Below, piece after piece: positions 19,007 through 26,899 of a stretch of 64,000 nt of DNA (positions within the stretch are counted from its first letter, which is position 1; each line of letters begins with the position of its first letter). The notes below the pieces were generated by a model that did not search any database, was not told where the DNA came from, and was given only the letters and a program-made list of their open reading frames with translations. A program made the position numbers and the translations under genes. This DNA comes from Myxococcota bacterium (GTDB lineage: Bacteria > Myxococcota_A > UBA796): assembly GCA_029251165.1 (NCBI GenBank), contig JAQXDW010000047.1, positions 1 to 64,000 on the forward strand, read 5' to 3'.

Positions 19007-19744
19007 ATGTCACTGATCATGACCCTGATCCTGAGTGTCGCCCATGCTCGGGTGCTGCCTCTGGAGGTCGAGTCCCTCTTACAGTCTGTGGAAGCGGACG
19101 GTCTTCCCGTGGCCCAGCTTGAGTCCAAGGCCCACGAAGGCGTCGCCAAGGGCGTTCCTTCCGCCCGCATCGTCAGCGTCCTGGAGGGCATGCAGGGGGA
19201 TCTGATCGCAGCCCGAGAGCTCCTCCTGCTCTCCGAGACCGCTCCCGATCAGGACGAGCTCCTCTGCGCGACCGCCGCAGGGCTCCGCGCCGGTGCGGAG
19301 CCCAGCACACTCCGCCGACTCACCGGCCTTCCCGAAGCGCTCCGTGGCCCGGCCATTCTGGGCATGGTTGACCTCATGCGGGCGGGCTTCTCCGAGGCTC
19401 AGTCCGTACAGCTCGTCGAAGAGGCCACGGCTGCCAAGCGCCCGGACGAGGCGCTCTCCTCGCTAACGGTTGCCTCAAGCACCTTGCTCATTCAAGGCAC
19501 CTCTCACACTGACGTTCTCCAGCTCATCACTGCAGAGCTCGCCTCGGGCCAGTCCAGCCTTATTGCACTCAGCCAGGGCAACAGCGGCAACAACGGCAAC
19601 AGCGGCAACAGCAGCAACAGCAGCAACAGCAGCAACAACGGCAACAGCAGCAACAGCAGCAACAGCAGCAACAGCGGCAACAGCGGCAACAGCGGCAACA
19701 GCGGCAACAGCGGCAACAGCGGCAACAGCGGCAACGGAAATTGA
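19007..19744 (+). CDS. Exported protein with Asn/Gly/Ser repeat tail
   Basis: This 245-residue protein has a signal peptide (MSLIMTLILSVAHA). A helical domain follows at about 20-185, with repeated heptad-like segments (VESLLQSVEADGLPVAQLES, VVEGMQG-type turns, LTGLPEALRGPAILGM). The tail of about 55 residues is made only of Asn, Gly and Ser triplets (NSG, NSS, NNG). Such tails are flexible and often surface exposed. I know no family for the helical part. It sits second in the sigma-factor operon and ends 3 bp before the next gene. Confidence 0.75.
   Translation: MSLIMTLILSVAHARVLPLEVESLLQSVEADGLPVAQLESKAHEGVAKGVPSARIVSVLEGMQGDLIAARELLLLSETAPDQDELLCATAAGLRAGAEPSTLRRLTGLPEALRGPAILGMVDLMRAGFSEAQSVQLVEEATAAKRPDEALSSLTVASSTLLIQGTSHTDVLQLITAELASGQSSLIALSQGNSGNNGNSGNSSNSSNSSNNGNSSNSSNSSNSGNSGNSGNSGNSGNSGNSGNGN
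19577..19741. repeat. 9-bp tandem repeat coding for the Asn/Gly/Ser tail
   Basis: About 18 near-perfect 9-base units (GGCAACAGC or AGCAACAGC) run in frame to the stop codon, encoding the NSG/NSS tail. The regular stretch from 19674 to 19735 is made of identical units. Copy number is likely to vary between strains. Confidence 0.85.
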
Positions 19745-19747
19745 GAC

Positions 19748-20245
19748 ATGCATGACGATCCCGGCAAGCACCTGACCGTTCACCAGGCGCCACCGGATCT
19801 CATGGAGCGCGTGCTCGCCCACCAAGTGGGGCCACACCCTGCTCCGATAGAGAGGCCTGGCTGGCGGATTCCAGCGGCCATCGCAGCATCGTTCTGTCTT
19901 GGCATCCTGCTGGGACGCGGTGCCCCGACCGCTGCACCCGATTCCCTTGAGCCGGTCGCAGTGCGCACCACAGAGCAGTCCCCTGCGCTGACCCCGATCC
20001 GGCTGGTCTACCACGCCGAGCAGGCTGTCACGGTCGCCGTCGCTGGAAGCTGGAGCAGCTGGGAGCCAGAGCCGATGCAGCTGACGGAAGACGGGATGTT
20101 CTTCACCGTCATCGCACTACCGGCAGGTCGGCATGAGTACATGTTCGTCATCGACGGCGAGCAGTGGGCCTCTGATCCGACCGCACTGCTCACCCACGAT
20201 GATGGCTTCGGACAGAAGAACGCAGTGATTCAGATCGGAGCTTGA
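19748..20245 (+). CDS. Membrane protein with C-terminal AMPK/CBM48-type glycogen-binding domain
   Basis: This 165-residue protein has a hydrophilic N-terminal part of about 40 residues (MHDDPGKHLTVHQAPPDLMERV), one transmembrane helix (IPAAIAASFCLGILLG), a short linker, and a C-terminal domain at about 85-165. That domain has the CBM48/AMPK1_CBM pattern: VTVAVAGSWSSWEPEPMQL, LPAGRHEYMFVIDGEQW, DDGFGQKN. In that family conserved aromatic residues bind alpha-glucans. Its position after the sigma factor and its cytoplasm-helix-periplasm plan are those of an anti-sigma factor, though no zinc-binding HxxxCxxC motif is visible. The anti-sigma role is inference. Confidence 0.72.
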   Translation: MHDDPGKHLTVHQAPPDLMERVLAHQVGPHPAPIERPGWRIPAAIAASFCLGILLGRGAPTAAPDSLEPVAVRTTEQSPALTPIRLVYHAEQAVTVAVAGSWSSWEPEPMQLTEDGMFFTVIALPAGRHEYMFVIDGEQWASDPTALLTHDDGFGQKNAVIQIGA

Positions 20246-20260
20246 TACGCTCCAAAACAA

Positions 20261-21346
20261 ATGCTGCTCCTCCTGCTCACCGTCGGGTCGACCCAGGCGG
20301 CCCCCACATCGATGCTCGCATCTGCACAGGCTACCGGCATCGTCGGGATGGAGCAATGGAGCGGAGCCCCCTCTGCGATCAGCGGGATCCGCACACGGGT
20401 CGGACTGCACCACCGCCAGGAGGTCTTGCTGCGTGGGGCGCTGTCCAGCGAGGTGCTGTGGTGGGCCGGCTCGCCGTATGATCTTCAGCTCTCCGAGCTG
20501 GCCATCACCGGCCTCGGGAGTACAGCGCTGGGCGGGAGCGTGGTGGCCAGCGGAAGCTTCGCCTCCGGCTTCTCCGAGATCACCCCCGCGCTGACCGGGC
20601 ATCACCGCACCGGCAGCCACAACCTCCAGCTTCAGCTCGGCCCCTCTCTGCGCATGAGTCCACAGCTCGCCACCGGAATGGCTCCTGGCGGCGGCGCTGC
20701 CGCGCTGTGGTCCATCCAGGCGTCTCCATCTTTCTCGGTCTGGGCGCTGCTGAATGGAGACCTCTGGTCGAGCAGCAGTGGCCTCCCGGAAGGCATCATC
20801 ACCAGTGACCTCGGAGCACGCTGGCACCCTCGACCGCCCCTGATCCTGAGCAGCAGCATGGGCATCTCAGCCACCGGCGGTCAGACCGCGGGGTGGGTCG
20901 CAGGTCTGCCTCCGAGCGACTCACGAATCCTCCGCGGACGCCTGACCGTAGAGCGGCGCCTCCACCCCCACCTCGGGATCCGTGGTGAGCTGCTCGGAGA
21001 TCGCGGCATGGGCTCCTTGAGCCATCGCCACACCCGGATCACCATCGGGCTCACCGCTCAGCTCCGCCACCGCCGAAGCACCCCAGGCCCTCCAGAGGTG
21101 ATCTTGTTCAGCATCGTCGCCCCTGATGCCACCACGGTCGAGATCCTCGGCAGCTTCAGCGACTGGCGCCCCGTCCCGCTGGCCCAAGCGGCAGATGGCT
21201 CATGGCGCACCGAGCTGAGCCTGGCGGCCGGTATCTATGAGTACATCTACCGGGTCGATGGACAGCCGCGCACGCCGCCAGAGGCCAAGCGTTACCAGGA
21301 TGACGGCTTCGGCGGACGCAACGGCGTGCTGATTGTCGGCGAGTGA
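20261..21346 (+). CDS. Probable outer-membrane beta-barrel with C-terminal CBM48-type domain
   Basis: This 361-residue protein has a signal peptide (MLLLLLTVGSTQAAP). About 250 residues of alternating amphipathic strands follow, with many Gly/Ser turns (GLGSTALGGSVVASGSF, HNLQLQLGPSLRM), suggesting a beta-barrel. The last ~85 residues form a second AMPK1_CBM domain (VEILGSFSDWRPVPLAQ, LAAGIYEYIYRVDG, DDGFGGRNGVLIVGE) closely like that of the preceding gene. This arrangement could present or sense an alpha-glucan on the cell envelope. It lies 15 bp after the previous gene and closes the sigma-factor operon. Confidence 0.72.
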   Translation: MLLLLLTVGSTQAAPTSMLASAQATGIVGMEQWSGAPSAISGIRTRVGLHHRQEVLLRGALSSEVLWWAGSPYDLQLSELAITGLGSTALGGSVVASGSFASGFSEITPALTGHHRTGSHNLQLQLGPSLRMSPQLATGMAPGGGAAALWSIQASPSFSVWALLNGDLWSSSSGLPEGIITSDLGARWHPRPPLILSSSMGISATGGQTAGWVAGLPPSDSRILRGRLTVERRLHPHLGIRGELLGDRGMGSLSHRHTRITIGLTAQLRHRRSTPGPPEVILFSIVAPDATTVEILGSFSDWRPVPLAQAADGSWRTELSLAAGIYEYIYRVDGQPRTPPEAKRYQDDGFGGRNGVLIVGE

Positions 21347-21475
21347 TCACCGCCCCCAGCGGGGACTCCAGGCACCCGCCGTCGGTGTCCTACAATCAGA
21401 CCCCAACGAGCACCGAAAGACCACTCATCAAGACGAACACGCGCACACGCACTGATTCTGGCAGGAAAACCAACG

Positions 21476-21886
21476 ATGTCCCTCACCCTACAGTCTGCCT
21501 TCGCCCTCCTCCTTACACACGAGGGGCTCCAGCCCGAGCCCATCAACGAAAACCTCATCCGGCTCAGCATACCGACGCCCGATGGACCGGTCCGGCTCAG
21601 CGTGCTGCTCAACCCCGAGGCCGGTGCGGCAGCGATGTACACGGTGCACCCAGCCAAGGTTTCCGCAGAGCGACGGGTAGAGGCCGCGGTGCTGATCGCG
21701 CAGTTCAACTATGGGCTGATGGCCGGCGCGCTGGAGCTTGACGACGAGGACGGCGAGCTGCGCGTGCGCACCGGAGTGGACTTCGGCGGCGGTCCAGCCA
21801 CGGTCCAGGCAATGTCTCGGGCGATGGAGCTGAACCTCGGGCTCCGTGAAGCCGCCACGCCGCTGCTCACGGCGCTGTGTGGCTGA
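21476..21886 (+). CDS. YbjN-like/T3S-chaperone-like protein
   Basis: This compact soluble protein of 136 residues has alternating alpha/beta structure: LQSAFALLLTHEGLQPEPIN, IRLSIPTPDGPVRLSVLLNP, ERRVEAAVLIAQFNYGLMAG, ALELDDEDGELRVRTGVDF. This matches the YbjN fold (relatives include type III secretion chaperones and uncharacterised bacterial proteins). A good AGGA ribosome-binding site precedes the ATG. It lies 129 bp downstream of the CBM48 operon and may have its own promoter. Specific function unknown. Confidence 0.7.
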   Translation: MSLTLQSAFALLLTHEGLQPEPINENLIRLSIPTPDGPVRLSVLLNPEAGAAAMYTVHPAKVSAERRVEAAVLIAQFNYGLMAGALELDDEDGELRVRTGVDFGGGPATVQAMSRAMELNLGLREAATPLLTALCG

Positions 21887-22180
21887 CCGGCCGTCTCAGC
21901 AGGTCGCGGCATCCAGTGACCAGACGCTCGCTGATCCCAGGCACTCACCAGCACCACCACTCACCAGCACCGTGCTGCTGGCGAGGGCTGTCAGGCCCTG
22001 ACGATGTCAGAAGATGTGAGGACGGAACACCCCGAATCAGTACCGCTGCGGTCTCCTCAGGCGCGCCGCCGGAGATGCCAGCAGCGCACGGCCTGAGGGC
22101 GGACTCTTGGAGCAACGGACGCGTACGGGGCGGTGTCTGGAGGAGAGCGGCGGAGCGATGACACTCTGATGAGTCCGCCT
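21887..22180. other. Intergenic region without recognisable features
   Basis: About 290 bases between convergent genes. I see no convincing gene, RNA or terminator hairpin followed by a T-run. Short frames exist but lack start signals or family resemblance. Confidence 0.5.
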
Positions 22181-22900
22181 TCAGGCAAGGACGAAGTCAA
22201 ACGCGCCCAGCAGCGCACCGTCAGACTCGGTGAAGTCAACGATGAGATCCGACTCGACGTAGGGATCGCCGTCGATGTAGGGGTCGTCCTTGAAGTACAG
22301 CTGGGTGGTCAGTCGCACAGCGCCCCCGACGAAGATCTTGACGTGGATGTGGGCTGGTCGGTACTTGCTGCCGTTGAGGTAGAGCCCTGGGACCAGCGAC
22401 TGAAACCGCCACACCCCCGCATCGTCTGCAGTGACCCGACCGTAGTAGCGCATCTCCTCGGTCTTCGTGTCGTAGCTGCCGAGCGGATCGGCATGCCAGA
22501 AGTCAACCACCGCGCCTGGAATCGGGCTGCAGTCCGCATCGAGGACGCGGCCCTCCAGCTGAACCGGAGTTCCCTCGTCAGCGTAGATGTCCAGCATGTC
22601 TCGGGCCGGAGGATCCTCTCGGTAGAACGGTCCCTCGATGTTGTCCGATGTCTCGGGACAGGCTCCCCCGGTGTCGGCGCTCCCGGTGTCGGTGCTTCCC
22701 GAGCCTGAGTCGCTCCCGGTGTCGGTGCTCCCCGAGCCTGAGTCGCTGCTGGTGACCGGTGACTTCTTGGGCGTGCAGCCCAGTCCCAGTGCCGCCATGC
22801 CAGCGGAGGAGAGATGGAGAAAATTGCGTCGGTCTAGCGTGGAAACAGGGCACCTCCTGCTTGAACATTGACACGCACAACGGCAGATGGCGATCCGCAT
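22181..22900 (-). CDS. Intradiol dioxygenase-like lipoprotein with Tat-type signal
   Basis: This 239-residue protein carries DRRNFLHLSSAG (twin-Arg motif) and LGLGC (lipobox), so it is a probable Tat-exported lipoprotein. An Asp/Ser/Thr/Gly linker follows. The catalytic domain (about 85-239) has the intradiol ring-cleavage pattern: VDFWHADPLGSY and SKYRPAHIH, supplying the two Tyr and two His iron ligands. Such lipoprotein dioxygenase-like proteins are widespread and their substrate is unknown. The start is doubtful: the best Shine-Dalgarno (AGGAGG, 22853-22858) is followed 6 bases later by GTT, not a normal start, while the ATG at 22900 gives a long N-terminal extension. Confidence 0.82.
   Translation of the reverse strand: MRIAICRCACQCSSRRCPVSTLDRRNFLHLSSAGMAALGLGCTPKKSPVTSSDSGSGSTDTGSDSGSGSTDTGSADTGGACPETSDNIEGPFYREDPPARDMLDIYADEGTPVQLEGRVLDADCSPIPGAVVDFWHADPLGSYDTKTEEMRYYGRVTADDAGVWRFQSLVPGLYLNGSKYRPAHIHVKIFVGGAVRLTTQLYFKDDPYIDGDPYVESDLIVDFTESDGALLGAFDFVLA
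22682..22747. repeat. 33-bp tandem duplication in dioxygenase linker
   Basis: Two adjacent 33-base units differ by one base. They encode the repeated Ser/Asp/Gly/Thr linker between the lipid anchor and the catalytic domain. Confidence 0.8.
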
Positions 22901-23123
22901 TGTTCGTACTGAAAAGTATCAAAAATATGAACAATCAAAAACAATAAAACCAATCATCAGAATAATGAAGAATGGACACGGGGCTGAATCACTCGCTGGG
23001 GGTCCGCGATGGACCGTTGAGGGCTTGCCTGCGCAGCCTGCCGTCGCCGGAGAAGCGCGGCCCCTGGCCTCTCGCGACCGACAAAGCGGGTACGCTGTCG
23101 AAGACTCGGAGCACGGTGACCAC
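22901..23123. promoter_or_regulatory. AT-rich divergent promoter region
   Basis: About 220 bases separate the divergent dioxygenase and carboxypeptidase genes. Bases 22905-22975 are strikingly AT-rich for this genome (runs such as GTATCAAAAATATGAACAAT). This fits a divergent promoter area. No specific operator was identified. Confidence 0.4.
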
Positions 23124-24038
23124 ATGAGCGAGACGCACTCCTACCCCATCGGAATTCCTGGACAGCCGTGGGGGCACCCAGAGCGAGCCGCCTGGCGTGA
23201 CCGGCAGCGAATCCAGCGCTCCTATGCCGAGGAAGTGCTCGCTCGGATCGCCCCCCTTCACGCCACCCTCGACGTGCAGCAGTACGGCACCCTGAGCACC
23301 CCCGATGGTGACTACCCGCTGCTGATGCTGCGCAGCCGGGGCTGGGATCCCGCACGACCGACCGCGCTGATCACTGGCGGTGTTCATGGCTACGAGACCA
23401 GCGGGGTCCAGGGCGCGATTCGGTTCGCCGCGACCGAAGCGACCCGGCTCAGCACACAGCTCAACCTCGCCATCTTTCCCTGCATCAGCCCGTGGGGCTA
23501 CGAGACGATCAACCGCTGGAACCCTGACGCAGTGGACCCCAACCGCTCGTTCGTTCCCGACAGCCCCTCCGCAGAGTGCGCCCTGATGATGGCCGCCGTC
23601 GCCCGCCTCGGCGAGATCACCGTCCACATCGATCTGCACGAGACGACCGACACCGACAACTCCGAGTTCCGCCCAGCCCGCGCGGCCCGAGATGCCATCA
23701 CGCAGTCCGTCTGGAGCATCCCCGACGGCTTCTACCTCGTCGGCCGAACCGACTGCCCCGCGCCCGAATTCCAGGCCGCGATCCGCGATGCCGTCGCGGC
23801 CGTCACCCACATCGCGCCGGCTGAAGACGGCCTCATCATCGGCGTGCCCGTCGAGCAGCCGGGGGTGATCAACTACGACGCGGTGGCGCTGGGGCTGTGC
23901 TCCGGCCTGACCGATGCCCCCTGGAGCACGACCACCGAGGTCTACCCCGACAGCCCGAAGACCGACTCGGAGTGCTGCATCGCAGCCCAGGTCGCGGCAG
24001 TGGTCGGCGGCCTGACGTTCGTCGCCGCGCAGGGCTGA
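23124..24038 (+). CDS. M14-family metallocarboxypeptidase
   Basis: The start is set at MSETHSYPIG, since the upstream extension of the frame is not conserved in character. The 304-residue product has zinc ligands His and Glu in GGVHGYETSG and a third His in ITVHIDLHETT. NPDAVDPNRSF holds the Asn/Arg of substrate binding, and TTTEVYPDS the probable catalytic Glu region. This is the M14 zinc carboxypeptidase / succinylglutamate-desuccinylase fold, which removes C-terminal residues or deacylates amino acids. No signal peptide is visible, so the enzyme is cytoplasmic. Substrate unknown. Confidence 0.82.
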   Translation: MSETHSYPIGIPGQPWGHPERAAWRDRQRIQRSYAEEVLARIAPLHATLDVQQYGTLSTPDGDYPLLMLRSRGWDPARPTALITGGVHGYETSGVQGAIRFAATEATRLSTQLNLAIFPCISPWGYETINRWNPDAVDPNRSFVPDSPSAECALMMAAVARLGEITVHIDLHETTDTDNSEFRPARAARDAITQSVWSIPDGFYLVGRTDCPAPEFQAAIRDAVAAVTHIAPAEDGLIIGVPVEQPGVINYDAVALGLCSGLTDAPWSTTTEVYPDSPKTDSECCIAAQVAAVVGGLTFVAAQG

Positions 24039-24067
24039 GCCAGCCCCCCGCGCGATGGCAGCCAGCC

Positions 24068-24628
24068 TCATCCATCCAGAAACGCCTTCTGCTTGTCGGT
24101 GAGCTGGTGGGTGTATTCGCAGCGGGGGTAGGTCGAGCACCCCCAGTACTGCCCCCCGCTCTTCGGCTGGCGCAGGGTCATCACCTCGCCGCACCGACAC
24201 GGCCAGGCCTGCAGCTCCAGGGCGCGCAGTCGGTGGACACGGGTCGCTGCCTTCACCCGCGCCGCTGCTCCTGGTGCACGCTGCTGGAGCACCCGGATCT
24301 CCCGACGCACCCGAAGCTCCAGCGCCGTGCCCTGGAGGAGCACCCGAAGCTCCTGGAGGGCCTCCAGGTAGGAGAGAATCTCCCCATCACCACGCACACC
24401 GGGCACATCCCCGGCGAGATCGCTGAAGTCTTCGGCCGCCTCGACGATTGCGGGAATTCGCTTAAGGAGTCGGATGTCGGCTGCCGAGAATGCGGTGCGG
24501 TGGACTGGATACAGTGCTCGGAGCTGCGCCAGCAGCGGCGGGAGGGCCTCAGCAAGCACCAAGGCATCCCGATGCTCCTGGAGGCAGGCGTCGAGGGCGT
24601 CGAGGGACTGGCGGACTTCATCGCTCAT
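24068..24628 (-). CDS. Protein with C-terminal topoisomerase-type zinc finger
   Basis: I start at the internal ATG (MSDEVRQSL), which follows a GAGG. The 186-residue product has a long helical N-terminal part rich in Leu, Arg and Ala. The C-terminal ~40 residues have the Cys4 topoisomerase DNA-binding zinc-finger pattern: CRCGEVMTLRQPKSGGQYWGC, then YPRCEYT. That module binds single-stranded DNA in topoisomerase I and occurs alone in many nuclease-like proteins. The helical part shows no nuclease motif. It overlaps no neighbour and converges with the carboxypeptidase gene. Confidence 0.7.
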   Translation of the reverse strand: MSDEVRQSLDALDACLQEHRDALVLAEALPPLLAQLRALYPVHRTAFSAADIRLLKRIPAIVEAAEDFSDLAGDVPGVRGDGEILSYLEALQELRVLLQGTALELRVRREIRVLQQRAPGAAARVKAATRVHRLRALELQAWPCRCGEVMTLRQPKSGGQYWGCSTYPRCEYTHQLTDKQKAFLDG

Positions 24629-24714
24629 CCTCAGAGGGCTATCACTGCACCCACCCGGCGGGCTCGGCTTGATGCCCACGCGAGGAGAGCTCCTGGTGAG
24701 CCCAGACTGCTCCG

Positions 24715-25125
24715 CTACAGCCCCTCAATGGCCGCCCGAACCTCTGACGGGATCGGCACCTTGCCTCCAGTGGCATAGTCCAGCATCACGATGCGACCAT
24801 CGCCGTGGGCTGCGAGCCCGTGGGCATCGCTGAACACGGCATAGATCATGGTGAACCGATCCACACCGACATCCTCGATGCGGGCACAGGCGGTGACCGT
24901 GTCCGGGAAGCCAAGGGGGCGGCGAAACACACACCCGGTCCGCGCCAGGATCGGCCCCACCTTCGTCTCGGACATCAGCACATCGAGGCCGATCCGAGCG
25001 AAGCAGGCAATCCGGGCATCCTCAAAGAAGCGGAAGTAGACGGTGTTGTTGACGTGACCGAAGGCATCGAGATGCCCCCAGGCCACCGGCATGCGGATCT
25101 GGACGGGGAAGTCTTCGCGGTTCAT
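24715..25125 (-). CDS. Acyl-CoA thioesterase, 4HBT hotdog fold
   Basis: This 136-residue protein is a single hotdog domain with the YbgC/FadM-type active-site motif WGHLDAFGHVNNTVYFRFFE, where the Asp acts in catalysis. FFEDARIACFARIGLD and the strands TVTACARIEDVGVDR complete the fold. It would hydrolyse acyl-CoA thioesters, probably medium- or aromatic-chain ones, in the cytoplasm. The start codon MNREDFPVQIRM fits relatives. It may share a transcript with the methyltransferase gene upstream (54 bp gap). Confidence 0.85.
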   Translation of the reverse strand: MNREDFPVQIRMPVAWGHLDAFGHVNNTVYFRFFEDARIACFARIGLDVLMSETKVGPILARTGCVFRRPLGFPDTVTACARIEDVGVDRFTMIYAVFSDAHGLAAHGDGRIVMLDYATGGKVPIPSEVRAAIEGL

Positions 25126-25179
25126 GCCCTCAGTCTACCGGCAGACCACGCAGCACATGCTCCCCATGACCTGAGGCGA

Positions 25180-25821
25180 TCAGACCCGAGATCGCCCCGC
25201 GACGAACATGACGTACCGCTGCGCACCATCCCGATAGCGGCGAACCTCCACCCCACGGAACCCGGCTGCCCGAAGGAGCGCCTTGAGGGGCGCGGGGTCG
25301 GCCGGATCAGACGGCGCGATGCCGCAGGCTTCTGCCTCTGCTGCGATCATCAGCCGTCCGCCGGGGCGCAGGATCCGATGCAGCTCTGCGACCGAGGCTG
25401 CCGGGTCCTGCCAGCGGCTCAGACCGATCGACCAGGCGACGGTCGCCACGCCGTCCGCCACCGGCAGCACGCTGGTCGAGCCAAAGCGCAGGTCGAGGCG
25501 GGCGACGTCCGGATGGCCAGCCACCGCCGCGCGAGATGCTGCGATCGTCGGGGTGACGCCGATCAGCTGCCCCCGAACCACCCATGCCGCCGCAGCGCCC
25601 AGCCAGCGCCCGTCGCCGCAGTCGACATCGACCACCACATCATCAGCAGCCAGCTCCGCAGCGTGGGTGACCCACCGCATCTGCGGATCGTTCCAGCCCG
25701 GCTCGAACCACTGCGCGACGGCATCACTCCAGGGCACCTCGTGGCCGTGGCTGTGGTGATGGATGTGCTCGTGCTCGTGGTTGTGGTTTTGATCGTGGTC
25801 GTGGTCATGGCTGTGAGACAT
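25180..25821 (-). CDS. SAM-dependent methyltransferase with His-rich N-terminus
   Basis: This 213-residue protein has an extreme first 28 residues (MSHSHDHDHDQNHNHEHEH, IHHHSHGHE): about half are His, interleaved with Asp, Glu and Asn. A class I methyltransferase domain follows: VVVDVDCGDGRWLGAAAAWV (motif I), VARLDLRFGSTSVLPVADG, and LHRILRPGGRLMIAAE (motif after beta-5). The substrate is unknown. His-rich tails of this kind occur in metal chaperones and transporters (HypB, SlyD, ZnuA) and bind Ni or Zn. Its presence on a methyltransferase is unusual. Confidence 0.8.
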   Translation of the reverse strand: MSHSHDHDHDQNHNHEHEHIHHHSHGHEVPWSDAVAQWFEPGWNDPQMRWVTHAAELAADDVVVDVDCGDGRWLGAAAAWVVRGQLIGVTPTIAASRAAVAGHPDVARLDLRFGSTSVLPVADGVATVAWSIGLSRWQDPAASVAELHRILRPGGRLMIAAEAEACGIAPSDPADPAPLKALLRAAGFRGVEVRRYRDGAQRYVMFVAGRSRV

Positions 25822-26027
25822 CGGGGAACCTCAGGACGATGCAGGGTCTGTATCATCGCAGCGACCTCACCACGGCTGCTCTTGCTGGAGCGCGCTCTGG
25901 TGAGCCGTCCCCAGCCCCGCTATTTGCAGGACACGCATGGCGAGAACCTGCAGCCGATGTTGCAGCCAGCACCCCATCGTCACGACAGAGGATGTGGCGT
26001 GCGATCACGAGCCCCGGCGCCGCCGCC

Positions 26028-26210
26028 TCACTCTTCATCCTCGGGTATTCTCATCTCCTCACGTCGATTCTGCTCGTCCAGCTCATAGCCCCGGGCAAGG
26101 AGCTGAGCAGCAGCGAGCCGAGCGGCGCGGGTGTCCTCGCGGAGCAGCTCAGCAGCCTCCGAGACAAGCGCGTCGGGGAGGTGGGTGATGCGGGGGGGCT
26201 GAAGGGGCAT
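26028..26210 (-). CDS. Small hypothetical protein, 60 aa
   Basis: This hydrophilic, strongly helical protein (MPLQPPRITHLPDALVSEAA..., LLREDTRAARLAAAQLL) has an acidic end (EEMRIPEDEE). An AGGGAT sequence precedes the ATG. It has no recognisable family. It lies alone in a 420-bp gap. It could be a real small gene or a fortuitous frame. Confidence 0.4.
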   Translation of the reverse strand: MPLQPPRITHLPDALVSEAAELLREDTRAARLAAAQLLARGYELDEQNRREEMRIPEDEE

Positions 26211-26241
26211 GGGAGATCCCTATCCGGCTCCGCGCAACAAT

Positions 26242-26883
26242 CTACAGCCCCAGCCAGCGGTACGCTCCCCGCAGCGCCTCACGCCCGCCGGTCTCGATGA
26301 TCGCGCCGTGGGAGGGGATGAGTCGGTCAAAGTCCAGCGCCAGCAGCCCATCGATTTCTTCCCGAGCAACGGCACGGTTCATGCCGATCCGCTCCAGCAT
26401 CGACGACCGACAGCCTGGATACGCCCCCGAGCAAAACATCACCGCGCGCGTGGCCAAGGGGTCAGCGGCGGTGAAGTGAAACACGAGATCGGTGACGACG
26501 AGGGTACGAGAGGGGCGGTGGAGGAGCACGACCTCATTGGTCAGCGAGAAGCACCGCAGCGGGATGAAGCGGACGGCATCCCCCAGCGGCTCGCAGGCCG
26601 CATCGACGATGCGGTGGAACGTCAGGTCCGGACGCTTCTCGGCCAGACCCGGCGCGGCGAAGCCCTCCAGGCCCCGCTCAAGCCACGTACCGGCGTGGAG
26701 GTGGTGCATGCGGCTGGGGGCCAGCAGCCACCGTGGCGTCCCCAGCGGCACGAGGCGGGCAGGGTCGAGAGCGATGGGAGAGTGCAGCAGCAGGTCGCCG
26801 TCGATGTCGATCACCGTCATCCGGCTGCCGATCTCGACGCCGAAGAAGCGCAGCGGAGCCTCGAAGGTGTGCAGCGCGGTCAT
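26242..26883 (-). CDS. DUF4336-type metallo-beta-lactamase-fold protein
   Basis: The internal ATG (MTALHTFEAPLRFFGVEIGS) is chosen; the longer frame runs into the preceding hydrolase gene. The 213 residues follow the DUF4336 pattern: RMTVIDIDGDLLLHSPI, WLLAPSRMHHLHAGTW, then TLVVTDLVFHF and IPSHGAIIETGG. His residues at the HH and SHG positions may be metal ligands of a reduced MBL fold. Enzymatic role unknown. It lies 16 bp after the SGNH hydrolase on the same strand, so the two are probably one transcript. Confidence 0.7.
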   Translation of the reverse strand: MTALHTFEAPLRFFGVEIGSRMTVIDIDGDLLLHSPIALDPARLVPLGTPRWLLAPSRMHHLHAGTWLERGLEGFAAPGLAEKRPDLTFHRIVDAACEPLGDAVRFIPLRCFSLTNEVVLLHRPSRTLVVTDLVFHFTAADPLATRAVMFCSGAYPGCRSSMLERIGMNRAVAREEIDGLLALDFDRLIPSHGAIIETGGREALRGAYRWLGL

Positions 26884-26899
26884 CGCCTCTCCAGGACGC

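Noticed and set aside
19577-19741. CRISPR-like array
   Set aside because: Units are 9 bases with no spacers, in frame within a coding sequence.
19475-20014. Val/Ala repeat protein on the minus strand
   Set aside because: It is only the reverse translation of the Asn/Gly/Ser tandem repeat.
22989-24200. 403-codon minus-strand frame
   Set aside because: Shadow of the M14 carboxypeptidase, which carries the zinc-binding motifs.
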